A DNA stretch of 63,142 bases from UBA2233 sp002347965 [NCBI: Nitrospirae bacterium UBA2233]. Its GTDB lineage: Bacteria > UBA2233. The notes under the pieces are model-generated. The model was not told the origin of the DNA. It ran no database searches and worked only from the letters and a program-made list of their open reading frames with translations. Where the stretch lies: contig DDYN01000016.1 of NCBI GenBank assembly GCA_002347965.1, positions 8,288 through 71,429 on the forward strand, in the 5' to 3' direction. Of the stretch, positions 28,111 through 36,073 are shown piece by piece. Position 1 is the stretch's first letter. Each line of letters begins with the position of its first letter. Position numbers and translations under genes: made by a program.

Positions 28111-28782
28111 CTAACGGTTCGGGAAAGATGGCGCAACTCCACGAGGCGAATTTTGCAACCCTTGAGACGACGGCCTGTTGACCCCCGTTCCCGCAGGATA
28201 CCCTAACGGGCACACACCCGTCCCCTGGCCGCCCTGGGGTGTGCTAATGCCGGCTCCAGGTGCACCAGAGGGCCTGCTACCACCTTGGTTTCCATACCTG
28301 CCGTAGCCCCTCGCCAGAATGAGGGCCGGCTCGCAGAGCTTGGATTGCGGGGCAAACTGCGCCGGAAATCTGGCTCCCCCCGACCAAAGGGGCATCCCTT
28401 GCTCGTCCCTTAAGGGAATCGTCAAGGCCCCGGCCGTGATCGTCCTGGCTACCATGATTTTATCAACATCGGATTGAATCATAAACCCTTCTACGGAGAT
28501 TTTATCGCCAACCTTCGGGCTGTAGCCCGCCTGCGCAAGGTAATAAGCGGGCCCTACGAGCACCGTCACCGGATCACCCGTACTGCTGGCCACGACAAAC
28601 CGAAGCCCCACCATCCCTGGACGCTGGCCCGGGATTTGCTGAATTTCTTCAATAGACCCCTGAATCGTTTCTTCGGCCCCCAACGCAGACCATACTCCTC
28701 TGACAGGCTGAGAGAACGCCATACTGCCGCAGGCCAGCACGCCAACAACGGACAAAACCGCTGACTTCATACCAACACGCAT
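28111..28782 (-). CDS. Secreted OB-like protein, paralogue of the preceding gene
   Basis: 223 residues from ATG 28782 (AAAGGAG upstream); the longer frame runs into a hairpin and is rejected. Signal peptide AVLSVVGVLACGSMAFS, then the same domain as the gene at 27594 (IQGSIEEIQQIPGQRPGMVGLRF..VGPAYYLAQAGYSPKVGDKISVEGFMI..LRDEQGMPLWSGG). The low-complexity Gly/Ser/Pro-rich tail of about 80 residues contains a Cys pair (LCEPAL, GVCPLGY). It follows the 45-residue peptide gene and a 22-bp hairpin on the same strand, so it may be expressed at a reduced level from the peptide's promoter. Confidence 0.72.
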   Translation of the reverse strand: MRVGMKSAVLSVVGVLACGSMAFSQPVRGVWSALGAEETIQGSIEEIQQIPGQRPGMVGLRFVVASSTGDPVTVLVGPAYYLAQAGYSPKVGDKISVEGFMIQSDVDKIMVARTITAGALTIPLRDEQGMPLWSGGARFPAQFAPQSKLCEPALILARGYGRYGNQGGSRPSGAPGAGISTPQGGQGTGVCPLGYPAGTGVNRPSSQGLQNSPRGVAPSFPNR

Positions 28783-28810
28783 TTCTGCTCCTTTCGTTCG
28801 TTTAAATTCC

Positions 28811-28863
28811 TTGAGTAAGGCAAGCCAGGGGGCGATTAACTCCCCCTGGCTTGCCTTACTCAA
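28811..28863 (-). terminator. Perfect 22-bp inverted repeat between peptide and OB-like genes
   Basis: Arms 28811-28832 and 28842-28863 are exact complements with a 9-base loop. The hairpin begins 6 bases after the peptide stop codon. No T-run follows on the minus strand (GGAATTTAAACG), so it is more likely an attenuator, RNA-stabilising or processing stem than a full terminator. The sequence is not repeated elsewhere in the window as far as I can see. Confidence 0.7.
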
Positions 28864-28869
28864 ATTAGA

Positions 28870-29007
28870 TTAGGACCAAGGCGGGCCGCCTTGTCCTTGA
28901 GGCCCAGCGAACGGACCAGGCCCCTTCTTGCCAGGAATAACGGCCCCGTAGGGGCATGGCGAACCAATGGCAAGCTTGGCCCCCTTCTTCGTGCGCTGCC
29001 TTACCAT
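28870..29007 (-). CDS. 45-residue Gly/Pro-rich peptide with CPY motif (peptide B)
   Basis: Too short for usual gene calls. ATG 29007 has AAGGAGGG 7 bases upstream. The product starts MVRQRTKKGAKLAIG, then SPCPYGAVIPGKKGPGPF and ends GPQGQGGPPWS. It is basic, has one cysteine, no signal peptide and no membrane helix. The N-terminus and the KKGP, GPQG and CPY blocks recur in the 57-residue peptide at 54149-54322, which supports both as genes. It has a near-consensus promoter with a palindrome at the -10 end, opposite a BlaI-type repressor. I do not recognise the family. A precursor peptide or a metal-binding peptide are possibilities only. Confidence 0.7.
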   Translation of the reverse strand: MVRQRTKKGAKLAIGSPCPYGAVIPGKKGPGPFAGPQGQGGPPWS

Positions 29008-29066
29008 CCAAGCGCCCTCCTTATGTTGTTGGTCATTACTGTAGAAAACTTAGAGCACTCCTAATG

Positions 29067-29097
29067 CTAGTAGTACTATGCTATGTAGTACTACTAG
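29067..29097. promoter_or_regulatory. Palindromic operator, 11-bp perfect arms
   Basis: CTAGTAGTACT at 29067-29077 and its exact complement at 29087-29097 flank a 9-base spacer. The arms contain TAGTACTA-type sequence, comparable with the TACTACA/TGTAGTA-like operators of BlaI/MecI repressors (comparison from memory). It touches the -10 element of the peptide promoter and lies in the region shared with the divergent repressor gene. Confidence 0.72.
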
Positions 29098-29123
29098 TGT
29101 AACTCGTATACTGTGTGTGTCAA
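29096..29123 (-). promoter_or_regulatory. Promoter of the 45-residue peptide gene
   Basis: On the minus strand TTGACA (29123-29118), a 16-base spacer and TACACT (29101-29096). The operator begins at the end of the -10 box, where a bound repressor would block polymerase. It gives a leader of about 80 bases before the peptide ATG. Confidence 0.6.
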
Positions 29124-29273
29124 GGGGTTTCTGTGTAATCCTGACGTTATAAGGGCAGCTATGGGGTGTCGTCTTGGGCGTATCTCGAAAATATAGAATA
29201 TGCCGCTTTGAATAGGTTTCTAATAAATTTTCGAGTAGACTAAGAACTTAAGAAAAAAGTCGGGGAGCACGGA

Positions 29274-29681
29274 ATGGAGAAAGCAAAACGCAGGCCGTTT
29301 AGATCATTGGGCAGCCTAGAAGGTCAAATCATGGAAATTATTTGGGAAGCAAAAGAACCGATCAAGGGGCGAACTGTATACGAGGAGATTCTTCCTAAAA
29401 GGCCTATTGCATACACAACGGTCATGACCGTACTTGAAAGGCTCACGCAAAAGGGTTTTATAAAAAAAGAGCTCGCCCAAGATCGGGCCTATGTTTTCCA
29501 GGCGGCGTTGTCCAGGCACCGCTACGTCCAAGAGTCGTCCAAGGCCGTACTTCTGGAGCTCTTGAGCCTTTCTGGCCCCGCTGGAGTAGCCGCGTTCGTC
29601 GATACCATCTATACGCTCGACCAAAAAACCGTCAGCGAACTGGAGAAGTGCATCAAAGATAAAATGGAGGGAGAAAGGTGA
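29274..29681 (+). CDS. BlaI/MecI-family transcriptional repressor
   Basis: 135 residues of the winged-helix penicillinase-repressor family. N-terminal SLGSLEGQIMEIIWEAKEPIKGRTVYEEI, recognition helix IAYTTVMTVLERLTQKGFI, wing and C-terminal dimer helices (VDTIYTLDQKTVSELEKCI). Such repressors bind palindromes and are inactivated by proteolysis after an M56 sensor protease fires. The M56 gene overlaps its end by 4 bases. The palindrome at 29067-29097, 177 bases upstream, is the likely site of action on the divergent peptide gene. Confidence 0.92.
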   Translation: MEKAKRRPFRSLGSLEGQIMEIIWEAKEPIKGRTVYEEILPKRPIAYTTVMTVLERLTQKGFIKKELAQDRAYVFQAALSRHRYVQESSKAVLLELLSLSGPAGVAAFVDTIYTLDQKTVSELEKCIKDKMEGER

Positions 29682-30529
29682 GCCCTCAAGCCAAGAAGCT
29701 CTTTTTCTTCTGGACGGCCTTGGGACTCTTTGTTTGCCTTTTGGCCGTGCTCATGTTCGGCCTTCTTTCGCCCCCGTTTGTTTGCAGCCCTTTTTGTAGC
29801 CAGGTCAACGAACGGCCCTTGTGCCTCATCGTCCACAGGTTGGGCGTACCGCTGTTTGGGTATACCCTGGCAATCCTTGTCGTATCCGGGCTTGCTTGGG
29901 GAAGCGTAACGATCGCAAGGGCGACGGTTTCGCTAAGAAGGCATCTTGCCGGCTTAAATAGGAAACCTTTGCCCGCTTCGCCCCAGGTCTTTCTCATTCC
30001 CGCGGGCTCGCTCGCCACGGCATTCAGCGTGGGCTACTTCCGGCCAAAGGTCTTCATTACTCAAGCGCTCTGGCGTCAGCTCGTAAAAGAGGAGCGAGAA
30101 GGCCTCCTCCTCCACGAAGCCCACCACGCAAAAGCGAGCGACGGGCTGATGCTTGCCCTGCTCGAGCTCATTTCTCGCGCCTTCTTTTTCATCCCTTTGT
30201 TTTCCTGGCTAAAGGAGCGCTTTCGGGAAATGATGGAGTTCGCTGCCGACGACGCGGCCCTTACAGGCGGTACCGGCAAGGTTGTGCTTGCCTCCGCCCT
30301 CCTTAAGGTAGCAAAGGTCTCGCCCGTAACGCCGCCCCTGAGCATCAACCCATGCTTTGAGCAGGGCTTGGAGGTTAGGGTGAAACGTCTCCTTGGGATG
30401 TTCCCACAGGAAGGCCAGGGCACCCCCCCGTATCATGCCCTCTTTATGTCGCTGCCGGGAGTTTTATGGGCAATCTTTCCGGCCGTTTTCTCGACCCTGT
30501 CCAGCCCAACCTGCACGCTTTTTAATTGA
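29678..30529 (+). CDS. BlaR1-type M56 membrane metallopeptidase, without sensor domain
   Basis: 283 residues from GTG 29678. Two N-terminal membrane helices (about 8-30 and 60-82), then the M56 domain with FSVGYFRPKVFIT, zinc motif LLLHEAHHAKASDG near residue 147 and EFAADDAAL. A C-terminal hydrophobic segment (SLPGVLWAIFPAVFSTL) follows. The beta-lactam-binding sensor domain of true BlaR1 is absent, so the signal must be sensed otherwise. Paired with the BlaI-type gene as in bla/mec operons. Confidence 0.9.
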   Translation: MSPQAKKLFFFWTALGLFVCLLAVLMFGLLSPPFVCSPFCSQVNERPLCLIVHRLGVPLFGYTLAILVVSGLAWGSVTIARATVSLRRHLAGLNRKPLPASPQVFLIPAGSLATAFSVGYFRPKVFITQALWRQLVKEEREGLLLHEAHHAKASDGLMLALLELISRAFFFIPLFSWLKERFREMMEFAADDAALTGGTGKVVLASALLKVAKVSPVTPPLSINPCFEQGLEVRVKRLLGMFPQEGQGTPPYHALFMSLPGVLWAIFPAVFSTLSSPTCTLFN

Positions 30530-30545
30530 GATTAAGGAGATATGG

Positions 30546-31076
30546 ATGATTCGAAGCTTCCAGGGCAAAGTACCCAAGGTCCATGAAGGCGCTTTCATCT
30601 CCGAGGCTGCCTATGTCGTAGGCGATGTCGAGATCGGAGAAGGCTCGAGCGTGTGGCCGGGTGCGGTCGTCCGCGCGGATTTTGGCAGGATCGTAATCGG
30701 GGTCCGCTGCGCGATCGAGGACAACTGCGTGCTCCACTGTGGCTCTCCCTCCGGCAATCCGGATGCGATGAACCTGATTGTCGGCGATGACGTCGTCTTC
30801 GGTCACGGAGCCGTCGTAAACGCGAAAAAAATCGGCTCAAGGGTGCTTATTGGGATGAACGCGACAGTCTTGCACGACGTAGCGATCGGCTCCGATTGCA
30901 TCCTCGCCGCGGGCTGCGTCATCCGTCCCGGCATGGCTATCCCGGACGGGTCGTTCGTTGCTGGCATCCCGGCAGAAATCAAGGGTCCGGCGACCAAAGA
31001 ACAGCTCTTCTGGACCGTGGCCAACCCTGCCGCCTACCCTGGCTTGGCCGAACAATACAAAAAAGAAGGGCTCTGA
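30546..31076 (+). CDS. Gamma-carbonic-anhydrase-like left-handed beta-helix protein
   Basis: 176 residues of hexapeptide repeats with the gamma-CA layout. ATG 30546 has AAGGAGATATGG upstream. Of the three zinc histidines of archaeal Cam, two are found (His64 in NCVLHC, His87 in FGHGAV); the third position, five residues on, is Asn92 (VVNAKK instead of VLHGC). It may therefore be a non-catalytic relative such as the CaiE/PaaY group. It follows the M56 gene by 16 bases and could be in the same transcript. Confidence 0.87.
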   Translation: MIRSFQGKVPKVHEGAFISEAAYVVGDVEIGEGSSVWPGAVVRADFGRIVIGVRCAIEDNCVLHCGSPSGNPDAMNLIVGDDVVFGHGAVVNAKKIGSRVLIGMNATVLHDVAIGSDCILAAGCVIRPGMAIPDGSFVAGIPAEIKGPATKEQLFWTVANPAAYPGLAEQYKKEGL

Positions 31077-31156
31077 GGGGTTTTTTCGGCAAGCGCCAAA
31101 ACTCACAAGGCCGATACTATGGCTCTTCGAGCTTATCCTTGCTAAAATATTTAGGT

Positions 31157-31672
31157 ATGCGTTGTTTTAGGATTGCCCCATTCTTAGTGGGGATGCTTTT
31201 TGTCATGACGAGCCTGAGTTTGATGTCGGCAAAAGAGGCGCAAGCTCAAGGAGGAGGCGACGTTCGCGGTAAGAGCACTTCGAGTTCAGTAGGCATGAAG
31301 GCTAATCCGGCGAAAAAGCAAGAAGGCGCTTTCGGCGGAGTGCGCGCTGTAGAGCCAGATAAGGCCGTAATCCCCGAGGGCGTGGAAATTCAAGTACCTT
31401 GGACATCGTCCGCGCCGCCGGGCGGGGAGGAGGCAAAAACCAAGCCTCGCCACATCATTCGGCAAAAGCGCGCCCCCATGCGAAACTGGGAGTTTGATGC
31501 CCCGTCAACCTCCGCAACGCAAGGACCTGAAAGATCGACGCCGCCCAATAGGTCTGAGCCGCTGCCAAAGCTCCGTTCCCCCTCCCACTATCCGGAAGGC
31601 ATCCAAAACCCAAGAATCCCTTGGTACGAAAAAGGCCCCTCTAAGTCCCCGCGGGGCGGTGTTGGACGTTAA
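31157..31672 (+). CDS. Secreted low-complexity protein, unknown
   Basis: 171 residues from ATG 31157. Signal peptide FRIAPFLVGMLFVMTSLSLMSAKEAQAQ, then a Gly/Ser/Lys/Pro-rich basic mature part without recognised domain, ending PRGGVGR. Several GG, PP and basic clusters (IIRQKRAP) suggest disorder. The frame continues an unrelated frame upstream that shadows the gamma-CA gene, which is discarded. No functional hint beyond export. Confidence 0.55.
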   Translation: MRCFRIAPFLVGMLFVMTSLSLMSAKEAQAQGGGDVRGKSTSSSVGMKANPAKKQEGAFGGVRAVEPDKAVIPEGVEIQVPWTSSAPPGGEEAKTKPRHIIRQKRAPMRNWEFDAPSTSATQGPERSTPPNRSEPLPKLRSPSHYPEGIQNPRIPWYEKGPSKSPRGGVGR

Positions 31673-31797
31673 GCCCGAAGGTTTGACAACCTGCATGCCA
31701 AAGGTTAAGGTGAGAAAAGAAATTTAGCCAGAAACCCTCCCCGCTGATTCACGATGAACGTTAAGACAACCCAAACCAAAAGGAAGCCTTCTCCCCC

Positions 31798-33024
31798 ATG
31801 GAGGTACAACCAAAAAGCACTCTCCCGCGTCCTAAAATAAACGACCGAACCAAGGCAAAGACAAGAAGAAGGGCGGCCTTCTTCATCTTGCTAGCCCTCA
31901 TTGTCGGCGTGTTTTACATGACCCGCATGGGCGGCCAGACCAAGACGGACGAGTTCGAACTAATGACCAAGCCTCAGGTGGGCCCGTTGGAGGCCGCCAT
32001 CAAGGATGTCGGGAACCTCGAACCTTCCAGGCTTATCGAAGTAAAGTCCGAACAGGGCGGCACGATCAAGGAAATCTTTGTCGAGGAGGGCGATAAGGTC
32101 AGCAAAGGCCAAAAACTCGCCATTATCGAGCAAGAAACCCAGTTTGCCACCCAGCTGACCCAGGCACGCGCCTCTGTTCGTGTCGCCGAAACCAACCTTA
32201 TGATCGCCAAATCCAAATATGAGCGCTACAAGACGCTCAACGACATGGGAATCGTCTCTAAAGACCAGTTCGAAGATTACAAAAAGAATTATGAGACCGC
32301 GGTTCTCCAGTACCAAAACGACAAAAAGCTCCTATGGCTCCTCTTGAAAGGGTCTGGCTACGACCCGGAGGCGATGATGCAGTCCGTGGACGAGTTCGTC
32401 GTCCCGAGGCTCGAGCAGACGATTGTCGCCTCCCCGATCGAAGGGATCGTTACAAAAATTAACCTGGATGAAGGCGAACAGGTGGCTTCGGGCGTGTCCT
32501 TCTTTGTTACCACCACAGCCCTCATGGAAGTGGCCGATACGACGAAGATGCAGATCAAAGCCTACATCAACGAGGTTGACATCGCTCAGGTAAGCTTGGG
32601 CCAAAAGGTGAAGATCTCGCTCGATGCCATTCCCAACAGGGAATTCGCCGGCCATGTATCCAAAATCACCCCCAAGGGGCAGATCGTCGAGAACATCATG
32701 AGCTACGAAGTCATTATTGACATCGACCAAAAAGACCCGGCCATGCTTCCTGGCATGACGGCTGACGTGGACATCATCACGGGTACAAAAGAAAACGCCC
32801 TGTACATTCCTGCAGAGTTCATTCAAAAAGAAGGGCGTGATTCATACGTGTACGTGAAAGAAAATGGGCAAAAAACCAAGCGTATCGTGACCCCTGGGAT
32901 AAAAAACGAGCTCTACGTGGAGATCCTCAAGGGAATTTCGCCAGGCGAAGCGGTATACCGGTACGAGCAGCTGCACGAGGAGAAGAAGGAAGAGGAAGGG
33001 GCCCGTGCCGCTCATTCGGCTTGA
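31798..33024 (+). CDS. macA: MacA-type periplasmic adaptor of an ABC efflux pump
   Basis: 408 residues. Cytoplasmic basic tail, one membrane helix (AAFFILLALIVGVFYM, about 27-42), then the HlyD/RND adaptor order: lipoyl half-motif (EQGGTIKEIFVEEGDKVSKGQ), coiled coil (about 118-175), second lipoyl half (ASPIEGIVTKINLDEGEQV), beta-barrel (AYINEVDIAQVSLGQKVKI) and a membrane-proximal domain. It links MacB to an outer-membrane channel not seen here. Its end overlaps macB by 20 bases. Confidence 0.9.
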   Translation: MEVQPKSTLPRPKINDRTKAKTRRRAAFFILLALIVGVFYMTRMGGQTKTDEFELMTKPQVGPLEAAIKDVGNLEPSRLIEVKSEQGGTIKEIFVEEGDKVSKGQKLAIIEQETQFATQLTQARASVRVAETNLMIAKSKYERYKTLNDMGIVSKDQFEDYKKNYETAVLQYQNDKKLLWLLLKGSGYDPEAMMQSVDEFVVPRLEQTIVASPIEGIVTKINLDEGEQVASGVSFFVTTTALMEVADTTKMQIKAYINEVDIAQVSLGQKVKISLDAIPNREFAGHVSKITPKGQIVENIMSYEVIIDIDQKDPAMLPGMTADVDIITGTKENALYIPAEFIQKEGRDSYVYVKENGQKTKRIVTPGIKNELYVEILKGISPGEAVYRYEQLHEEKKEEEGARAAHSA

Positions 33025-35068
33025 AGGGATCAGTAAGCACTACTTCTTAGGAAAAGATAACGTCGTTGCCGCCCTCGATGACATTTCTTTTGAGATCGGA
33101 GCGGGAGAGATGGTGGCCATCATGGGTCCATCCGGCTCTGGCAAGTCGACGCTCATGGACATTATAGGGTGCCTTTCGACCCCTACCTACGGCACCTACG
33201 AACTGGACGACATCAACGTCAGCGTGCTCGACGATGAAGAGCTTGCGGCCATAAGAAACGCAAAGATCGGGTTTGTATTCCAAAACTTCAACCTTTTGCC
33301 CAGGCTCCCTGCCGTAGCAAACGTCGAGCTCCCCCTTCTTTACAGGGGAATCGAAAAAGAGGCTCGGTTTAAGAGGTCCGTTGCGCTCCTGGAACGCGTA
33401 GGGCTTAGCCATCGGATTCACCACGACCCAAACGAGCTTTCCGGCGGAGAACGTCAAAGAGTCGCGATCGCGCGTGCGCTCGTGGGCAACCCTGCGCTCG
33501 TTTTGGCCGACGAGCCGACAGGAAACCTTGATTCCAAGTCTTCGGCGGAAATTATGCGAATTTTCAAGGAGCTCAATGCCGAAGGACGAACGATCATACT
33601 CGTCACGCATGACCCGGAAGTCGCCAGACAGGCCAAGCGTATATTGTCGATCCGAGACGGGAAGATCCAGAGCGATGAGCACCTTGACGGAAGGCAGGCC
33701 CACGTCCCTGCGGCCAAGATCGGCGGCCAGGAGGGCATCGTGGTGTCCCATGACACATTAGAGCCCGGCAGTAGGCCACAATCCGGAGCCGCGGCAAAGG
33801 CAAAGACGATCCTGGGACACAAGGGGCGGGCAAGCCTTAAAGAGGGCGTCAACAACGGCATGCGCAACCTTCTGCAGAACAAGCTCCGTTCGTTCCTTAC
33901 GATGCTCGGCATTATTATCGGCGTGGCGGCGGTCATCGGAATGCTCAGCATCGGCGAAGGGGCCAAACGCCAGGTTACAAGCCAGATCCAGGAATTGGGC
34001 TCGAACTTGATCATTGTCTCCCCAAAGCCTATCGCCGAGCTGGCCAAGGAAGAGAAACGTAAGGCCCTCGGGCTTACCAAAGGCCTTACAAACGAAGATG
34101 CCGACACGCTCGCGCGAAGCATCCCCCAAATCAAGCGCGTATGCCCGGAATCCAACTTTGGCGGCTGGCTTCGCTACAAAGGGGAGCAGTACTTTACCTC
34201 GGTCAAGGGGACCTCGGAGAACTTCCCCTACGTCCGAACGTTCTACGTCGGGCGCGGACGGTTCTTCAGCAAAGCCGACGCGGACAACTGGGCCAACGTC
34301 TGCGTCATCGGTACGAAGGTTCAAGAGAGGCTTTTTGGCTCGACCGAAGACCCGCTCGGGAAGACGATCAAGGTGGGTAACGAACGCCTGACTGTAATCG
34401 GAATCATGGAGCGTAAAGAAAAGAGCATCTTCGTAGACCCTAACGACCAGATGTTCTTGCCAATCACGACGATCCAGAAGCGCTTCACGGGAAACGACAG
34501 GGTTCAGGCCATTTACCTTGAAACGAGGGAGCTAAAACAGGCCAAGCTCGTCCAGGCGCTGGTAACGAGCATCCTCAAGGCACGCCACAACGGCCTCGAG
34601 GATTTCACGATCCGTACGCAAGAAGAGTTCTTGAAGACGATGGAACGGGTCACAGGCACGTTTACGGTCCTGTTGGGCGGAATTGCGCTGATCTCGCTGT
34701 TAATCGGCGGAATCGGCATCATGAACATCATGCTCGTAACGGTCACGGAAAGAACCCGCGAGATCGGCATTAGGAAGGCCATCGGGGCATCGAGGAAAGA
34801 CGTGCTTTCGCAGTTCTTGATCGAGGCGATCAGCCTTAGCCTCATCGGGGGGTTGTTCGGCATCCTTATTGGCGTTGGGCTCGGGTTTTTCGTAAGCAAA
34901 GGCTTAGCTAGCGCGCTAAAAACCTCAAAGGCGATCGAGTCCGTCATTTCGCTTAAATCAATCCTGCTGGCCACGGGCTTCAGCGCGGCCGTCGGAATCT
35001 TCTTCGGCATTTACCCCGCAAACAAGGCTTCCAGGCTCGACCCCGTCGAAGCCCTTCGGTACGAGTGA
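33005..35068 (+). CDS. macB: MacB-type ABC transporter, ATPase fused to permease
   Basis: 687 residues from GTG 33005. N-terminal ABC domain: Walker A GPSGSGKST (about 41), signature LSGGERQRVAIARAL, Walker B VLADEPTGNLDS, H-loop THD. A linker of about 60 residues follows, then a first membrane helix (SFLTMLGIIIGVAAVIGML), the large MacB periplasmic domain and three C-terminal FtsX-type helices. Works with the MacA gene just upstream to push substrates (macrolides, peptides, siderophore-like compounds in relatives) out of the periplasm. Substrate here unknown. Confidence 0.92.
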   Translation: MPLIRLEGISKHYFLGKDNVVAALDDISFEIGAGEMVAIMGPSGSGKSTLMDIIGCLSTPTYGTYELDDINVSVLDDEELAAIRNAKIGFVFQNFNLLPRLPAVANVELPLLYRGIEKEARFKRSVALLERVGLSHRIHHDPNELSGGERQRVAIARALVGNPALVLADEPTGNLDSKSSAEIMRIFKELNAEGRTIILVTHDPEVARQAKRILSIRDGKIQSDEHLDGRQAHVPAAKIGGQEGIVVSHDTLEPGSRPQSGAAAKAKTILGHKGRASLKEGVNNGMRNLLQNKLRSFLTMLGIIIGVAAVIGMLSIGEGAKRQVTSQIQELGSNLIIVSPKPIAELAKEEKRKALGLTKGLTNEDADTLARSIPQIKRVCPESNFGGWLRYKGEQYFTSVKGTSENFPYVRTFYVGRGRFFSKADADNWANVCVIGTKVQERLFGSTEDPLGKTIKVGNERLTVIGIMERKEKSIFVDPNDQMFLPITTIQKRFTGNDRVQAIYLETRELKQAKLVQALVTSILKARHNGLEDFTIRTQEEFLKTMERVTGTFTVLLGGIALISLLIGGIGIMNIMLVTVTERTREIGIRKAIGASRKDVLSQFLIEAISLSLIGGLFGILIGVGLGFFVSKGLASALKTSKAIESVISLKSILLATGFSAAVGIFFGIYPANKASRLDPVEALRYE

Positions 35069-35119
35069 TCGAGGGCGTCCCCCAAAAGAAGGCCGTGTGA
35101 GGTGCCCTGTCCCCTAGTT

Positions 35120-35159
35120 TTGACAGTGGCATCTTTAGTCTATTATATTACTGTATAAT
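35120..35159 (+). promoter_or_regulatory. Promoter with ArsR-type palindrome
   Basis: TTGACA (35120-35125), 18-base spacer, TATATT (35144-35149). ATTATA-N6-TATAAT at 35142-35159 is a perfect AT-rich inverted repeat over the -10 box, just before the ArsR-family gene. This is the standard position for metal-responsive autorepression. Confidence 0.65.
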
Positions 35160-35183
35160 CATATAATGATAAGGAGCTCACAA

Positions 35184-35561
35184 ATGATGTCGGCCGCCCA
35201 TCAAGACGTCATTGCCATCAAGGCCAAGCTATTCAGGGGCTTGGGCGACCCCTCGAGGCTAACGATCCTCGAAAGCCTCAAGGACGGTCCTTTGACCGTG
35301 ACGGAGATCGTCCAGAGGACGGGCCTTTCTCAACCCAACGTCTCCAACCACATCGCCTGCCTCAAAGGATGCGGGCTTGTCACGGCCAGACGCAAGGGCC
35401 GGTTCGTTGAATACAGCCAAAACGGCCTCCTGATTTCAGGGATACTCGACCTTGCGGGCATCCTGCTTAGGGAGGTGGGGGAACATGTCTATGCCTGCAC
35501 CCGATGCCCAGCGGTAAACGGCGAGGACACCAAACGAGCCGAAGAAGGGGTCCAGCTTTGA
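35184..35561 (+). CDS. ArsR/SmtB-family regulator, CmtR-like
   Basis: 125 residues. ATG 35184 is chosen over ATG 35166 because AAGGAG lies 7 bases before it. Winged helix with GLSQPNVSNHIACLKGCGLV; Cys59 and Cys63 sit in the recognition helix four residues apart, and Cys105/Cys108 near the end (YACTRCP). This is the cadmium/lead CmtR ligand layout (two Cys in helix alpha4 plus one C-terminal). A thiophilic-metal sensor is therefore inferred. No metal exporter is adjacent; the next genes encode a secreted PepSY-like protein and a membrane protein. Confidence 0.85.
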   Translation: MMSAAHQDVIAIKAKLFRGLGDPSRLTILESLKDGPLTVTEIVQRTGLSQPNVSNHIACLKGCGLVTARRKGRFVEYSQNGLLISGILDLAGILLREVGEHVYACTRCPAVNGEDTKRAEEGVQL

Positions 35562-35631
35562 ACCCACGAACCCGCCTGGGTAGATAGGGGAAAATCCAAG
35601 CCACTCCAAAACAAAACAAGGAGAGTTACGC

Positions 35632-36018
35632 ATGACACGCACTGGGATCGTGAGCCTAGGAGTCGCCCTGTTGTTGGGGCCCCTGGGGCCAGGGACTGCC
35701 TTCGCCCACCCGTGGGATCAGCAGGACTGGCATGGATGCCCAGGATACACTCATGGCCCCTGGCATGGGGCCACCTCCCCGTATTACGGCCGAAGCCCCG
35801 ACTATACCACCAAAACTACCGTACCGATAGGTTTGAACGAGGCCAAGGCCGCCTTCGAGGACTACATAAGTAGCACTAAGAACCCCAACTTGAGGCTCGA
35901 CAAGATCAAGGAGCAAAACGGCCGGTTCAGCGCCGAGGTCGCGACAAAAGAAGGGTCTCTTGTCGACAGGCTCGAGCTCGATCGGACAACAGGATACATA
36001 AGGTCTGTGTACCGGTAG
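35632..36018 (+). CDS. Secreted His-rich PepSY-like protein
   Basis: 128 residues with signal peptide ([21 protein letters not shown]). Mature N-terminus rich in His, Trp and Tyr ([21 protein letters not shown]), a plausible metal-binding stretch. C-terminal PepSY-like half ([45 protein letters not shown]). AAGGAG precedes the ATG. Downstream of a CmtR-like regulator, it may be part of a metal response, but this is inference. Confidence 0.65.
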   Translation: MTRTGIVSLGVALLLGPLGPGTAFAHPWDQQDWHGCPGYTHGPWHGATSPYYGRSPDYTTKTTVPIGLNEAKAAFEDYISSTKNPNLRLDKIKEQNGRFSAEVATKEGSLVDRLELDRTTGYIRSVYR

Positions 36019-36073
36019 AAGAGCCCAACCCACACCGATCAAACGCCAACCACCCGCACAAAGGGCACGCATC

